From: Hymenobacter cyanobacteriorum
GTDB lineage: Bacteria > Bacteroidota > Bacteroidia > Cytophagales > Hymenobacteraceae
Assembly (NCBI RefSeq): GCF_022631375.1
Contig: NZ_JALBGC010000004.1
Coordinates: 496,001-560,000, forward strand
Length of the DNA: 64,000 bases
Direction: 5' to 3'
Position 1 is the first letter of the stretch, and each line of letters begins with the position of its first letter. The position numbers and the translations under genes were made by a program. The notes beneath the pieces are model-generated. The model saw nothing but the letters and a program-made list of their open reading frames with translations, did no database searches and was not told where the DNA came from. Below, piece after piece: positions 54,504 to 63,591 of this stretch.

Positions 54504-55781
54504 ATGCGAAATCATTACATTGCCCTGACGTTGCTATTGTGCGGTAGTATAGTCACTGCGCAGGCCCAAGGAGGATACAAGGCAGGGTATATAGTGCGGC
54601 CCGCCGGCGATACCATCCGCGGCTTGCTGTTCACGCGAGGCTCGCTGCGCAACTCGCAGCAGTGCCGTTTCCGGCCTACCTCGGATGCGGCCGCTGTAGA
54701 ATACTCGCCCACCGATTTGCGCGCTTATGCTTTTGCCGACGGCCCCCGCTACGAGTCGCAGCCGGTGCCGCCAACGCAATTGTTGGAAACCCATTCGGAG
54801 CCGCAGGACCTTACGCCCCGCCCCTTGTTTCTCGAGGTGCTGGAATCGGGGCGAGCCAGTCTCTACACCCGGCGCGATGCCAACGATGCCACGCACTACT
54901 ACCTGCGCATGGCCGCCGCCCCTGCCGGCCCCGTGCAGGAATTGGAGAACCGGCTTATATCGCGGGAGGGATACATGGGCATCCAGGGTGAAACCAAGCC
55001 ATTGTACCGCAGCACGCTTTCGGCGGCTTTCCGCGACTGCCTAGCTGTGCAGCCTTTGCTGCCGCAGTTGCCGTTCACTGCCAGTAACCTCACCGAAGTG
55101 GTACGCCGCTACAATAGTTGCTCGGCCGTTCCCACCGACGCGCCGAAGGTTGCCACGCACCGCATCCGTCTCCGAAGCGGTTTGGTTGGTGGGGTGGTGA
55201 ACAGCGAAATGCGCTTTCAAGGCAATATCACGCTGAAAAACGGCACGTTCAAAAGCACTGCTTCGCCCACGGCCGGCCTGTTCGTCACGGCTTTGCTGTC
55301 GCCCCTGAACGACCGGTTTCATTTGCGGCTGGAAGTCCTCTACGAGCAACTGAAATACAGCAGTTCTTACGTGGCTCGCGGGTTTTCTTCCGTCGACCTT
55401 ACCGAACAGGCTACGTTTGAGTGGCATAGTTTGCACGTGCCACTGCAGCTGCGCTACCACCTGCGCACCGCGGGCGTGCGGCCTTTTATTATGGGAGGAG
55501 TGAGCGGCAGCTACCTGCTGTCGAGCGTCCGCGAATTGCGCTCGGAATACCCAGCAGGCGGCCGGCCGGTAGTAAGCAATGGCGTTGCCGTGCCCGATAG
55601 GGATATCAATAAATACGAGTTCGGGCTTTTGGCCGGCGCCGGGCTGGCAGTGCCTGTGATGCGGGAACACAGCGTAAGCCTTGAAGCACGCGCCGAGCGT
55701 AGCAGTGGCTATGTGTCAAATAGCAACTATGCGGCCCCGTTTTTCCGGTATTCGGCGCTGTTGAGTTTCAATCTGTTTTAA
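54504..55781 (+). CDS. Outer-membrane beta-barrel protein, paralogue 1
   Basis: 425 residues. Signal peptide MRNHYIALTLLLCGSIVTAQ. The N-terminal soluble part has YKAGYIVRPAGDTIRGLLFT, FRPTSDAAAVEYSPTDLRAY and FLEVLESGRASLYTRRD; the C-terminal half is made of amphipathic strands (LHVPLQLRYHLRTAGVRPFI, EFGLLAGAGLAVP) ending LLSFNLF, the aromatic-terminated last strand of an outer-membrane barrel. It shares its whole plan with the next gene. Function unknown. Confidence 0.75.
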   Translation: MRNHYIALTLLLCGSIVTAQAQGGYKAGYIVRPAGDTIRGLLFTRGSLRNSQQCRFRPTSDAAAVEYSPTDLRAYAFADGPRYESQPVPPTQLLETHSEPQDLTPRPLFLEVLESGRASLYTRRDANDATHYYLRMAAAPAGPVQELENRLISREGYMGIQGETKPLYRSTLSAAFRDCLAVQPLLPQLPFTASNLTEVVRRYNSCSAVPTDAPKVATHRIRLRSGLVGGVVNSEMRFQGNITLKNGTFKSTASPTAGLFVTALLSPLNDRFHLRLEVLYEQLKYSSSYVARGFSSVDLTEQATFEWHSLHVPLQLRYHLRTAGVRPFIMGGVSGSYLLSSVRELRSEYPAGGRPVVSNGVAVPDRDINKYEFGLLAGAGLAVPVMREHSVSLEARAERSSGYVSNSNYAAPFFRYSALLSFNLF

Positions 55782-55879
55782 TTGCCTAGTGACCGGCAAC
55801 ACATTGTCTCCACTGCCTGCCGCAGCGTCCAAGCCGCACCACACGCCCAGTAGAAGCCCAATGGGCTGGGTGGCCGACG

Positions 55880-55887
55880 TAGCTTTG
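55880..55887 (+). promoter_or_regulatory. -7 promoter element for the second barrel gene
   Basis: TAGCTTTG, an exact match to TAnnTTTG, 58 bases before the chosen start at 55945. The spacing mirrors that of the first paralogue. Confidence 0.45.
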
Positions 55888-55944
55888 CCCGTCGCACTCC
55901 GTTGTGTGCATTCCTTCTTCGATACTTTTCAACTTTTGGCCTTG

Positions 55945-57192
55945 ATGTGTAAGCAGTACCCATTCCTACTTTTTAGCTTGCTTTTGGCCACGGCCGTGGC
56001 GCATCCTGCATTAGCCCAGAAAAAATACCATCCCGGCTACCTCGTTCGGCCCGCGGGCGACACTCTGCGGGGCGAAGTATCGGTACGCAACAATCAGCGC
56101 ATGGCGCAGTCCTGCCTGTTTCGGCCCGGCAAGGACGCCCCTGCCGTTGAGTATACCCCGGCTGACATCAAAGCCTACGGCATTGCCAGCGGCGACGAAT
56201 ACCAAGCCGCACTAGTGCCGGCTGCGACGCCCGATGTGGGTGCCAAGCCAGGTTTTATGCGCTTGCTGGCCCAGGGCAAAGCCACCCTCTACACTTACCC
56301 GGATGCCGACGACCGGCCGCACTACTACTACCAGATTGGCGCCGAAAACCCCGCGGAACTGGTGCAAACCGTGCAGACCGTTAAAGTGGACAACTTGCCC
56401 GTGCAGGAGCGTCTCTACCCGTTCCGCAAAGTACTCAGCCAGGCGTTTGTCGATTGCCCGGCCGTGCAATCCATGCTGGTGCGGGCCGAGCTAAACGAGT
56501 CGCAATTGAGAAATATTTTCAATCGGTACAATACCTGCGGGCCGGGCCAGCCGGCCGCCAAGCAGTTAACTACTCGCGCTACAACGGTCAGAATTGGCCT
56601 GCTGGCGGGGGCGCAACGCGCCACCAGTGAACTCAGCGATGACGGCGAAATTGCTCTGACCTCCCGGTTTCGGCCAGTGGCCGGTATTGGCCTTACAGTC
56701 CATCCGGCGTCCTTCAGTCCCGCGCTGACCTTACGCCTCGAAGCGCTGTATCAAACCCAACTGCACGAAAGCGAACCGTATACCCGTATTTCATTTTCGG
56801 CACTGAAAACCACGCGTACGCCCCAAATTAAATTGACTACCCTGCGTGTGCCGCTGCTACTGCGCTATGCATTGCCTACCCGCTCGCTCCGGCCGTATGT
56901 GCAAGCCGGTGTGGAAGTGGCCATTCTGCTAGATACGCATCAAGCGCTGGTTATATCAACGGAAGAGCAGCTTAACCGTTCGTCGTATATGACCACTACC
57001 TACGAACTTGCGGTACGCAAATTAGGATACGGGCCGACTGGTGCCCTAGGCTTGCTCATTCCGACGGGAACCGTTGGTTCAATTCAGTTCGAGGTTCGTT
57101 ACAATTACTTGGACAATACCTCCCAGTCGGCAGATGTTATAGGCGGTGCCCGCACCCTCTCCTTGCTAGCCGGCTATAACTTTGGGCACTAA
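55945..57192 (+). CDS. Outer-membrane beta-barrel protein, paralogue 2
   Basis: 415 residues from the ATG at 55945 (MCKQYPFLLFSLLLATAVAH), chosen because it begins a signal peptide and lies downstream of a good promoter element; the frame is open back to 55789. It aligns with paralogue 1 over its full length: YHPGYLVRPAGDTLRGEVSV, FRPGKDAPAVEYTPADIKAY, FMRLLAQGKATLYTYPDADD, and a barrel with LRVPLLLRYALPTRSLRPYV. It ends in GYNFGH. Confidence 0.75.
   Translation: MCKQYPFLLFSLLLATAVAHPALAQKKYHPGYLVRPAGDTLRGEVSVRNNQRMAQSCLFRPGKDAPAVEYTPADIKAYGIASGDEYQAALVPAATPDVGAKPGFMRLLAQGKATLYTYPDADDRPHYYYQIGAENPAELVQTVQTVKVDNLPVQERLYPFRKVLSQAFVDCPAVQSMLVRAELNESQLRNIFNRYNTCGPGQPAAKQLTTRATTVRIGLLAGAQRATSELSDDGEIALTSRFRPVAGIGLTVHPASFSPALTLRLEALYQTQLHESEPYTRISFSALKTTRTPQIKLTTLRVPLLLRYALPTRSLRPYVQAGVEVAILLDTHQALVISTEEQLNRSSYMTTTYELAVRKLGYGPTGALGLLIPTGTVGSIQFEVRYNYLDNTSQSADVIGGARTLSLLAGYNFGH
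57177..57184 (+). promoter_or_regulatory. Possible -7 element for the nucleotidase genes
   Basis: TAACTTTG matches TAnnTTTG but lies within the last codons of the barrel gene, 84 bases before 57268. It could be a chance match. Confidence 0.25.
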
Positions 57193-57267
57193 AGCCGCGG
57201 AGCCGCGTTTGCGTTGCACGCACAAGGTTCTTCCCAAAATGGTTCTGATTCACAACAGAAATTTTTA

Positions 57268-58029
57268 ATGCTGCTGATACAAAAAAACTTGCGCTACGCA
57301 GTTATTCTGCTGGCGCTGGCCACCGGCTGCCAGCGTGCCGCCTACGCTCCCACGGCCCACTTTGCGCCCGTCACGAGCCAGCCGGTGGGCAAAACCCAGG
57401 CCGAAGACCCCGCCGTGGCCGCCCTCATCGCGCCCTACCACGACAAGGTAACGGCCCAGATGACTGAGGTACTCGGCACCGCTCCGCAACCCCTCACTAA
57501 AAACCCCGGCGAAAACCCGCTCTCCAACTTCGTAGCCGACCTACAGCGCACTCGCGCCAGCGCCGAGCTAAAGCAGCCCATCGCCTTGGGCGTGATGACC
57601 AACGGCGGCCTGCGCGCCGGCTTTGCGGCCGGCCCCGTCACGCTGGGCTCGGTGTTCGAGCTGATGCCGTTTGAGAACGAGCTGGTCGTCCTTGATGCCC
57701 CCGGCCCGGTGGTGCAGCAGTTGTTCGACTATGCCGCCCATATCAAAATGGCCGTGTCGGGCGCTACCTACAGCGTCACCTTCGACGGCATGCCCAAGGA
57801 CATTCGCATTGGCGGCCAGCCCTTCGACGTGAACGATTCGCGCACCTATGCCATCGCCGTTTCCGACTACCTGGCTACCGGCGGCGACAACCTCTCGTTC
57901 TTCAAGGCCCTCACGCCGCGCCATACCAACGTGCTGCTCCGCACCGCCATCGCCGACCACATCCGCGCCCTCACCAAAGCCGGCCAGCCCGTCACGGCCC
58001 GCGTCGAAGGCCGCGTGAAAGCCAATTAA
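57268..58029 (+). CDS. 5'-nucleotidase C-terminal domain lipoprotein
   Basis: 253 residues from the ATG at 57268. Lipoprotein signal with lipobox ATGCQ. The mature part is the UshA-type substrate-binding domain: NPLSNFVADL, LGVMTNGGLRAGF, FELMPFENELVVLD and YAIAVSDYLATGGDNLSF, where the Asn/Arg/Phe residues normally bind the nucleotide base and ribose. It lacks the metal-binding domain, which is encoded by the next gene 27 bases downstream. The two products presumably act together on extracytoplasmic nucleotides. Confidence 0.85.
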   Translation: MLLIQKNLRYAVILLALATGCQRAAYAPTAHFAPVTSQPVGKTQAEDPAVAALIAPYHDKVTAQMTEVLGTAPQPLTKNPGENPLSNFVADLQRTRASAELKQPIALGVMTNGGLRAGFAAGPVTLGSVFELMPFENELVVLDAPGPVVQQLFDYAAHIKMAVSGATYSVTFDGMPKDIRIGGQPFDVNDSRTYAIAVSDYLATGGDNLSFFKALTPRHTNVLLRTAIADHIRALTKAGQPVTARVEGRVKAN

Positions 58030-58056
58030 TTGCCAGTCGCTAACTGTCGAACCACC

Positions 58057-58995
58057 ATGCAACGTCGCGAATTCCTCCGCAACTCCCTCCTCGGTACCGC
58101 CGGTCTCACCGTGCTCGGCGGCTTGGCCAACTCGGCCGCAGCCGCCGCAACCGCCAAGGCTCCGCTCAAGCTCACCATCCTGCACACCAACGATATGCAC
58201 TCGCGCATCGAGCCCTTTCCCGACAATGGCGGGCAGTGGGCCGGGCTGGGCGGCATGGCTCGCCGCGCCGCGCTCATCAAGGACATTCGCGCCAAGGAGC
58301 CCAACGTGCTGCTGCTCGACTCGGGCGACATCTTCCAAGGCACGCCCTACTTCAACTTCTTCGGCGGCGAGCTGGAATACAAGCTCATGAGCCAGATGGG
58401 CTACGATGCCAGCACCCTCGGCAACCACGACTTTGATAACGGCCTCGAAGGCCTGATGAAGCAGTTGCCCAACGCCACCTTCCCCTTCCTCATCGCCAAC
58501 TACGACTTCTCGAAAACGCCGCTGGCCGGCCGATTTGCGCCGTACAAGGTGTTCGAGAAGCAGGGCATCCGCATTGGCGTGTTTGGCATCGGGATTGAGC
58601 TGAGCGGGTTGGTGGCGGATAAAAATTTCGGCCAAACTGTGTACCTCGACCCCGTGGCCAAGGCCAAGGAAATGGCTGCCCAGCTGCGCGGCCCCGAGCG
58701 TTGCGACCTCGTTATTTGCCTCTCGCACCTCGGCTATAAGTACGAAAGCAACAAGCTCGACGACCGTAAGCTGGCCGCCCAGGTTTCCGGCATCGACCTC
58801 ATACTGGGCGGGCACACCCACACGTTCATGGACGCGCCCGAACCCATTGCCAGCCCCGACGGCCACGCCACGCTTATCAATCAGGTGGGCTGGTCGGGCA
58901 TCAATTTGGGAAGGCTGGATTATGAATTTTCAGCAAAAAACAAGCGCGCCGGCTTGGCAAGTGCCGCCGTGGTGCCGGTTCGGGCGGCCTGCTAA
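58057..58995 (+). CDS. 5'-nucleotidase-type metallophosphoesterase, Tat-exported
   Basis: 312 residues from the ATG at 58057. The N-terminus QRREFLRNSLLGTAGLTVLG is a twin-arginine signal. All metallophosphoesterase motifs are present: LHTNDMHSRIEP, LLLDSGDIFQG, TLGNHDFDNG, LSHLGYK and GGHTHTF. It lacks the C-terminal nucleotide-binding domain of UshA, which is supplied by the preceding gene. Confidence 0.88.
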   Translation: MQRREFLRNSLLGTAGLTVLGGLANSAAAAATAKAPLKLTILHTNDMHSRIEPFPDNGGQWAGLGGMARRAALIKDIRAKEPNVLLLDSGDIFQGTPYFNFFGGELEYKLMSQMGYDASTLGNHDFDNGLEGLMKQLPNATFPFLIANYDFSKTPLAGRFAPYKVFEKQGIRIGVFGIGIELSGLVADKNFGQTVYLDPVAKAKEMAAQLRGPERCDLVICLSHLGYKYESNKLDDRKLAAQVSGIDLILGGHTHTFMDAPEPIASPDGHATLINQVGWSGINLGRLDYEFSAKNKRAGLASAAVVPVRAAC

Positions 58996-59040
58996 AAGCA
59001 GGACATACGCAAGGCCATTTCGGCTTTTTTAACTGCGAAG

Positions 59041-59049
59041 TTTTCCACA
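59041..59049 (+). promoter_or_regulatory. Single DnaA-box-like site upstream of dnaA
   Basis: TTTTCCACA, one base from TTATCCACA, about 100 bases before dnaA. One site is enough for autoregulation but does not make an origin. Confidence 0.4.
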
Positions 59050-59147
59050 ATTTTGTCCCCCTCTAAAAAATAACGCCCAGGCCGGGCGGCTGATTTAGGT
59101 CCTCTTTTTGCTCCCGGTTTGTTACCGGTTTCCTTTCAATAGTTCAA

Positions 59148-60707
59148 ATGCTCAAGGATTTTCGCACGGTTTGGGCTGGCTGCTTGCGCAGCATCTCGGC
59201 GGAAATCGGGGAGCAGAGCTTTAGAACCTGGTTCCAGCCCATTGTGCCGGTCGAGCTGAAGGGCAACGTGCTCACCATTCAGGTGCCGAGCGCCTATTTC
59301 TACGATTGGCTGGAGGAACATTACGTGGACGAGCTGCGCCGCGCCCTCTACCAGCAGCTGGGCTCCGAAGGCCGCCTCGAATACAGCGTGGTGGTGGACC
59401 AGGGCAACGACCAGACGCCGCCGCGCGCCCTGCACCTGCCGCCCACCCGCAAGCAGGCCGCGCCCGACCCGCGCGACGCGCCCCAGCCGCTGCCCGGTAC
59501 GCCCGTCGGCAACCCGCTGGCCGGCAGTGCCCGCGCCGCCTCGGCCCGCTACGTGAACTCGGGCGCCGTGCGCACCACGCCGCGTGGCAACAACTTCGCC
59601 AACGGCGGCGGAGCCGATACAATGGCCCCGCCTCGCAACCCCTTCGACCAGGCCCGGCCGATGGACGGCAACCTCGTGCCGTCGCAGCTCAACGGCTCGT
59701 ACACCTTCGACAACTACATCGAGGGTGACTGCAACCGGCTGGCCCGTTCGGCCGGCCTCGCCGTGGCCAACAAGCCCGGCACCACCAGCTTCAACCCGCT
59801 GATGGTGTACGGCGGCGTGGGGCTGGGCAAAACGCACCTCGTACAGGCCATCGGCAACCACATCAAGGCCACTGCGCCCGAGCGGTTTGTGCTCTATGTA
59901 TCGGCCGAGAAGTTTACCAACCAGTTCATCGACAGCGTGCAGCGCGCGCAGGTGCAGGACTTTGCGAACTTCTATTTGCAGGTTGATGCACTTATTCTGG
60001 ACGACGTGCAGTTTCTGGCCAACAAAGGCAAAACGCAGGAGATGTTCTTCCACATCTTCAACCACTTGCACCAGTCGGGCAAGCAGATTGTGATGACCTC
60101 TGACCGGCCGCCCAAGGACCTGCTGGGCCTGGAAGACCGGTTGCTTAACCGCTTCAAGTGGGGCCTGACGGCCGATGTGCAAAGCCCGGATTTCGAGACA
60201 CGCGTGGCCATCATCCGCAACAAGATGGAGCAGGATGGAATTGATATTCCGCCAGACCACGTGGTGGATTACCTCGCCAACTCGGTGCACACCAACGTGC
60301 GCGAGCTGGAAGGCGTGATTGCCTCGCTGGTGGCCCAGAGCAGCCTGAGCCGCCGCGACATCGACCTGGAAATGGTGAAGCAGGCTCTGCGCCACATCAT
60401 CGAAGAAGTGGAGGCTGAAGTCAACCTCGACTTCATCCAGAAGACCGTGGCCGCCTATTTCAACATCTCCGTCGATTTGCTGAAGGACAAAACCCGCAAA
60501 AAGGAAGTGGTGACGGCCCGGCAGGTCGCCATGTATTTCGCCAAGCACCATACCGCGCACACGCTGAAAACCATTGGTTTCCACTTCGGTGGCCGCGACC
60601 ATACTACCGTGATGCACTCGGTGCAAACCGTGTCGGATTTGGTGGATTCGGACAAGAAATTCCGCGACCAGGTGGATGAGCTACGGAAGAAGTTCGCTAA
60701 GAAATAG
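59148..60707 (+). CDS. dnaA: Chromosomal replication initiator DnaA
   Basis: 519 residues. Domain I (about 1-85) contains SAEIGEQSFRTWFQPIVPVE. Domain II is an unusually long, Pro/Ala/Asn-rich linker (about 90-180). Domain III is the AAA+ ATPase with Walker A GGVGLGKTHL, Walker B LILDDVQFLAN and sensor 1 MTSDRPPKDL. Domain IV carries the DnaA box-binding signature FHFGGRDHTTVMHS. It unwinds the origin and starts replication. A strong hairpin at 60734 follows the stop. Confidence 0.98.
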   Translation: MLKDFRTVWAGCLRSISAEIGEQSFRTWFQPIVPVELKGNVLTIQVPSAYFYDWLEEHYVDELRRALYQQLGSEGRLEYSVVVDQGNDQTPPRALHLPPTRKQAAPDPRDAPQPLPGTPVGNPLAGSARAASARYVNSGAVRTTPRGNNFANGGGADTMAPPRNPFDQARPMDGNLVPSQLNGSYTFDNYIEGDCNRLARSAGLAVANKPGTTSFNPLMVYGGVGLGKTHLVQAIGNHIKATAPERFVLYVSAEKFTNQFIDSVQRAQVQDFANFYLQVDALILDDVQFLANKGKTQEMFFHIFNHLHQSGKQIVMTSDRPPKDLLGLEDRLLNRFKWGLTADVQSPDFETRVAIIRNKMEQDGIDIPPDHVVDYLANSVHTNVRELEGVIASLVAQSSLSRRDIDLEMVKQALRHIIEEVEAEVNLDFIQKTVAAYFNISVDLLKDKTRKKEVVTARQVAMYFAKHHTAHTLKTIGFHFGGRDHTTVMHSVQTVSDLVDSDKKFRDQVDELRKKFAKK

Positions 60708-60733
60708 ACCTTTTGGTCCAACCAGCATCAATA

Positions 60734-60771
60734 GCAAAGGGGCTCCAGATTAGTATCTGGAGCCCCTTTGC
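60734..60771. terminator. Bidirectional hairpin terminator between dnaA and the next gene
   Basis: Perfect 17-bp stem (GCAAAGGGGCTCCAGAT and complement) with loop TAGT. The flanking A/T is weak for a classical terminator, but its position between convergent genes supports that role. Confidence 0.6.
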
Positions 60772-60789
60772 GTTGCTAATGACTATAAT

Positions 60790-61284
60790 TTAAGCGGCCG
60801 CCGTTGGGCTCACTTCCTGCAGGGGCAGGCTGTGTTTGGCGGCAAACTCGCGCACCTGCTCGCGGAAGCTCATTTTGCGGCGCTTGCCTTTCACTTCGCG
60901 CAGGTTGAGGGCGTAGATTTCACCGTCTTTCTGGCGCACGCGTAGCACAGCGGGCTTCAGTTCGAGGGCAGCAATGTTTTCGGCGGCGAATACCTGCTTG
61001 GGGCGGAACAGGCCGTTTTTGTGCACGATGTAGCCGGGCGTAAACTCAAGGTAGCTCTGGGTGCCGAAAATAGGCGCGTTGTTTACCAGCACGTAGCCGA
61101 GGTACACGAACGTGAACACCAGGAATACCCAGTGCAAAAAGTGGTAGTCCGTCGCGCCGGTGTTGCTCAGGATGCCAAACAGCACGTAGGCCAGCCAGAA
61201 CAAGCCAATGGCAATTTGGCCCCAGAACGGGACGCGGGAGTTGTTGGCGGGGCGGAGGCGGATGCGGGTGGTACCAGTGGGCAT
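60790..61284 (-). CDS. Hypothetical membrane protein with PH-like domain
   Basis: 164 residues. Two hydrophobic spans (about 22-42 and 49-67) joined by a short loop, then a cytoplasmic part with YLEFTPGYIVHKNGLFRPKQ and AAENIAALELKPAVLRVRQK, the beta pattern of bacterial PH-like domains. Function unknown. Convergent with dnaA. Confidence 0.6.
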   Translation of the reverse strand: MPTGTTRIRLRPANNSRVPFWGQIAIGLFWLAYVLFGILSNTGATDYHFLHWVFLVFTFVYLGYVLVNNAPIFGTQSYLEFTPGYIVHKNGLFRPKQVFAAENIAALELKPAVLRVRQKDGEIYALNLREVKGKRRKMSFREQVREFAAKHSLPLQEVSPTAAA

Positions 61285-61289
61285 AGCGA

Positions 61290-61297
61290 CAAATTTA
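61290..61297 (-). promoter_or_regulatory. -7 promoter element for the membrane protein gene
   Basis: Minus-strand TAAATTTG matches TAnnTTTG exactly, five bases from the start codon, implying a leaderless transcript. Confidence 0.4.
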
Positions 61298-61360
61298 GTT
61301 GCTAGTTGTTAGTTGTCGGTTGTCAGGGGGCGAAAAGAAAGAGAGTCAGCAAAAGCACAA

Positions 61361-61452
61361 ACGTCATGTAGAGCGGAGCGAAGCATCTTTACCACAGTAA
61401 GTAATCAAGTTTACTACTGCGGTAAAGATGCTTCGCTCCGCTCTGCATGACG
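61361..61452. repeat. Palindromic element, GTCATGTAGAGC variant, copy 8
   Basis: Arms ACGTCATGTAGAGCGGAGCG and complement pair with one or two mismatches through AAGCATCTTTACC. Between the membrane protein and the OsmC gene. Confidence 0.88.
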
Positions 61453-61479
61453 CGATACTACCTGTTAAGCAGGCAAAAT

Positions 61480-61914
61480 TTAGCCCAGGAACTTAGCTTC
61501 CAGCGTCATTTTAGGCACGGCGCTCAGCACTTTCGATACCGGGCAGTTTTCCTTGGCGTCTTCGGCGTGCTTCTGGAAGTCGTCGGCCGTGATGTTGCCG
61601 CCGGTGACGTGGCCTTCGGTGCTCACGTGGATGTGCTCAATGACGGGGTGGCCATTATTCGGGTTCATCGTCACGGTGCTGGTGGTTTTGATGTTCTGCA
61701 CCGAATGGCCGTGCTTGGTGAGCACGCTGGTGAGGTACATGGTGTAGCAGCCGGCGTGGGCGGCGCCAATCAGCTCTTCGGGGTTGGTGCCCTGCTTGCC
61801 TTCGAAGCGGCTGCCAACGGAGTAGGGAGCGTTCAGCGCACCGCTTTCGGTGGTGAGAATGCCGCTGCCTTTGATGTCGCCGGTCCAGGCGGCGGTGCCT
61901 TTGTGGTCTGCCAT
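61480..61914 (-). CDS. OsmC/Ohr-family peroxiredoxin-like protein
   Basis: 144 residues from the ATG at 61914; a longer frame adds unrelated residues. The OsmC pattern is clear: PYSVGSRFEGKQGTNPEELI, AAHAGCYTMYLTSVL with Cys56, and AKENCPVSKVL with Cys124, the pair of active-site cysteines that reduce organic hydroperoxides. Cytoplasmic. It is convergent with nothing and sits divergently from the GH3 gene. Confidence 0.93.
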   Translation of the reverse strand: MADHKGTAAWTGDIKGSGILTTESGALNAPYSVGSRFEGKQGTNPEELIGAAHAGCYTMYLTSVLTKHGHSVQNIKTTSTVTMNPNNGHPVIEHIHVSTEGHVTGGNITADDFQKHAEDAKENCPVSKVLSAVPKMTLEAKFLG

Positions 61915-62045
61915 GATGGGGAGTTGGTGAAATGGTGGATTGTGAGGGAAGATGTAGCTTGCCGCCGCAGCGGCCCGCCCTGCAAAGCCTAACGAAGGCC
62001 AGCGCCGCAGGTTACGGCCGCACCCCGCGCCAAACCCCGCCAACG

Positions 62046-62053
62046 TACCTTCG
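62046..62053 (+). promoter_or_regulatory. Possible -7 element for the GH3 gene
   Basis: TACCTTCG, one mismatch to TAnnTTTG, 41 bases before the GH3 start, the same octamer and spacing as at 10811. Confidence 0.35.
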
Positions 62054-62086
62054 CAGCCTCTCCAACGGCGTTTTTACTCGAATTCA

Positions 62087-63586
62087 ATGGGACTGAAAGC
62101 CACCCTGAGCCAGCCGCTGGCCCGCTACATTGCCCGCCGCTACCAGCGCTGGCAGCACCGCCCCGAAACCACCCAGCGCGAGCTGCTGGCCAAGCTGACC
62201 GCCACGGCCGCTGGCACTGCTTTCGGCCGGGCGCACGAGCTGGGGGGCATCCGCACGCCGGCCGATTTGGCCCGGCAGGTGCCCGTGCGCGACTACGAGG
62301 CCCTCAAGCCCTGGTTCGACCGCACCCAGGCCGGCGAGGCCGACGTGCTCTGGCCCGGCCGCCCGCTCTACCTGGCCAAAACCAGCGGCACCACCTCCGG
62401 CACCAAGTACATCCCGATTACGAAGGACAGCATCCCCAACCATATTGAGGGAGCCCGGGATGCGCTACTTTACTACATCTACCGCACCGGCCGCAGCCGG
62501 TTTCTGGATGGCAAGCTGATATTTATGTCGGGCTCGCCGGAGCTGGAAATGCACCACGGCATCCGTACGGGCCGGCTTTCGGGCATTGCCAACCACCACG
62601 TGCCGGCCTACCTGCGCCGCAACCAGCTGCCCAGCTACGAAACCAACATCATCGAAGACTGGGAAACCAAGCTGGAGCGCATCGTGGACGAAACGCTGGG
62701 CGAGAAGATGACGCTGATTTCCGGCATTCCGCCGTGGGTACAGATGTACTTCGACCGCCTCACGGCCCGCACCGGCCGGCCCATCAAGGACTTGTTTCCC
62801 GATTTCAACCTGTTCGTCTACGGCGGCGTCAACTTCGAGCCTTACCGCGCCAAGCTCTTCGAAAGCATCGGCCGGCCGGTAGACAGCATCGAACTGTTTC
62901 CGGCTTCCGAGGGCTTCCTGGCCTTCCAGGACGAGCCCGGCAACCCGGGCCTGCTGCTGCTGCTGAACAGCGGCATCTTCTACGAATTCATCCCTGCCGA
63001 GCGGTTTTTCGAGCCCGACGCGCCCCGCCTCGCCATCGCCGACGTGGAGCTGGACCGCAACTACGCCATCGTCCTCACCTCCAACGCCGGCCTGTGGGGC
63101 TATTCGCTCGGCGACACGGTGCGCTTCGTGAGCCTGCGGCCGCACCGCGTGGTGGTCACGGGCCGCATCAAGCACTTCCTCTCGGCCTTCGGCGAGCACG
63201 TGATAGGGGAGGAGGTGGAGCAGGCCCTGCGCGAAGTCATGGCCCAGACGCCTGAGGTCGAAGTCACCGAATTCACCGTGGCCCCGCTCGTGAGCGACGA
63301 CCCCGCCACGCCCTCGCGCCATGAGTGGCTGGTGGAATTCGGGCGAGTGCCAAACGACCCCGCCGCCTTCGCCGCCGCCCTCGATACCGCACTGCGCCGC
63401 CGCAACACCTACTACGACGACCTGCGCCGGGGCAACATCCTCGTGCCGCTACAGCTCACGCCACTGCCCGCCGGGGCCTTTCAGCGCTACATGAAAAGCC
63501 TGGGGAGGCTGGGCGGGCAGAACAAGGTGCCGCGCCTGGGGAACGACCGGAAAGTGGCGGAGGGGCTATTGAATCAATCAGCGTAA
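62087..63586 (+). CDS. GH3-family acyl-acid amido synthetase
   Basis: 499 residues. It belongs to the GH3 auxin-responsive family (ANL superfamily): the ATP-binding AKTSGTTSGTKYIPIT, the acyl-acid-binding QMYFDRLTARTGRPIKDLFP, and YGGVNFEPYRAK, ELFPASEGFLAFQDEPG, YSLGDTVRFVSLRPHRVVVT and IKHFLSAFGEHVIGEEVEQA in the second half. Plant members join amino acids to hormones by adenylation. Bacterial GH3 proteins are common in Bacteroidota with unknown substrates. Divergent from the OsmC gene. Confidence 0.9.
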   Translation: MGLKATLSQPLARYIARRYQRWQHRPETTQRELLAKLTATAAGTAFGRAHELGGIRTPADLARQVPVRDYEALKPWFDRTQAGEADVLWPGRPLYLAKTSGTTSGTKYIPITKDSIPNHIEGARDALLYYIYRTGRSRFLDGKLIFMSGSPELEMHHGIRTGRLSGIANHHVPAYLRRNQLPSYETNIIEDWETKLERIVDETLGEKMTLISGIPPWVQMYFDRLTARTGRPIKDLFPDFNLFVYGGVNFEPYRAKLFESIGRPVDSIELFPASEGFLAFQDEPGNPGLLLLLNSGIFYEFIPAERFFEPDAPRLAIADVELDRNYAIVLTSNAGLWGYSLGDTVRFVSLRPHRVVVTGRIKHFLSAFGEHVIGEEVEQALREVMAQTPEVEVTEFTVAPLVSDDPATPSRHEWLVEFGRVPNDPAAFAAALDTALRRRNTYYDDLRRGNILVPLQLTPLPAGAFQRYMKSLGRLGGQNKVPRLGNDRKVAEGLLNQSA

Positions 63587-63591
63587 GAATT

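Noticed and set aside
58996..59147. Replication origin upstream of dnaA
   Set aside because: Only one DnaA-box-like site is visible and there is no clear AT-rich unwinding region; an origin elsewhere near dnaA cannot be excluded.
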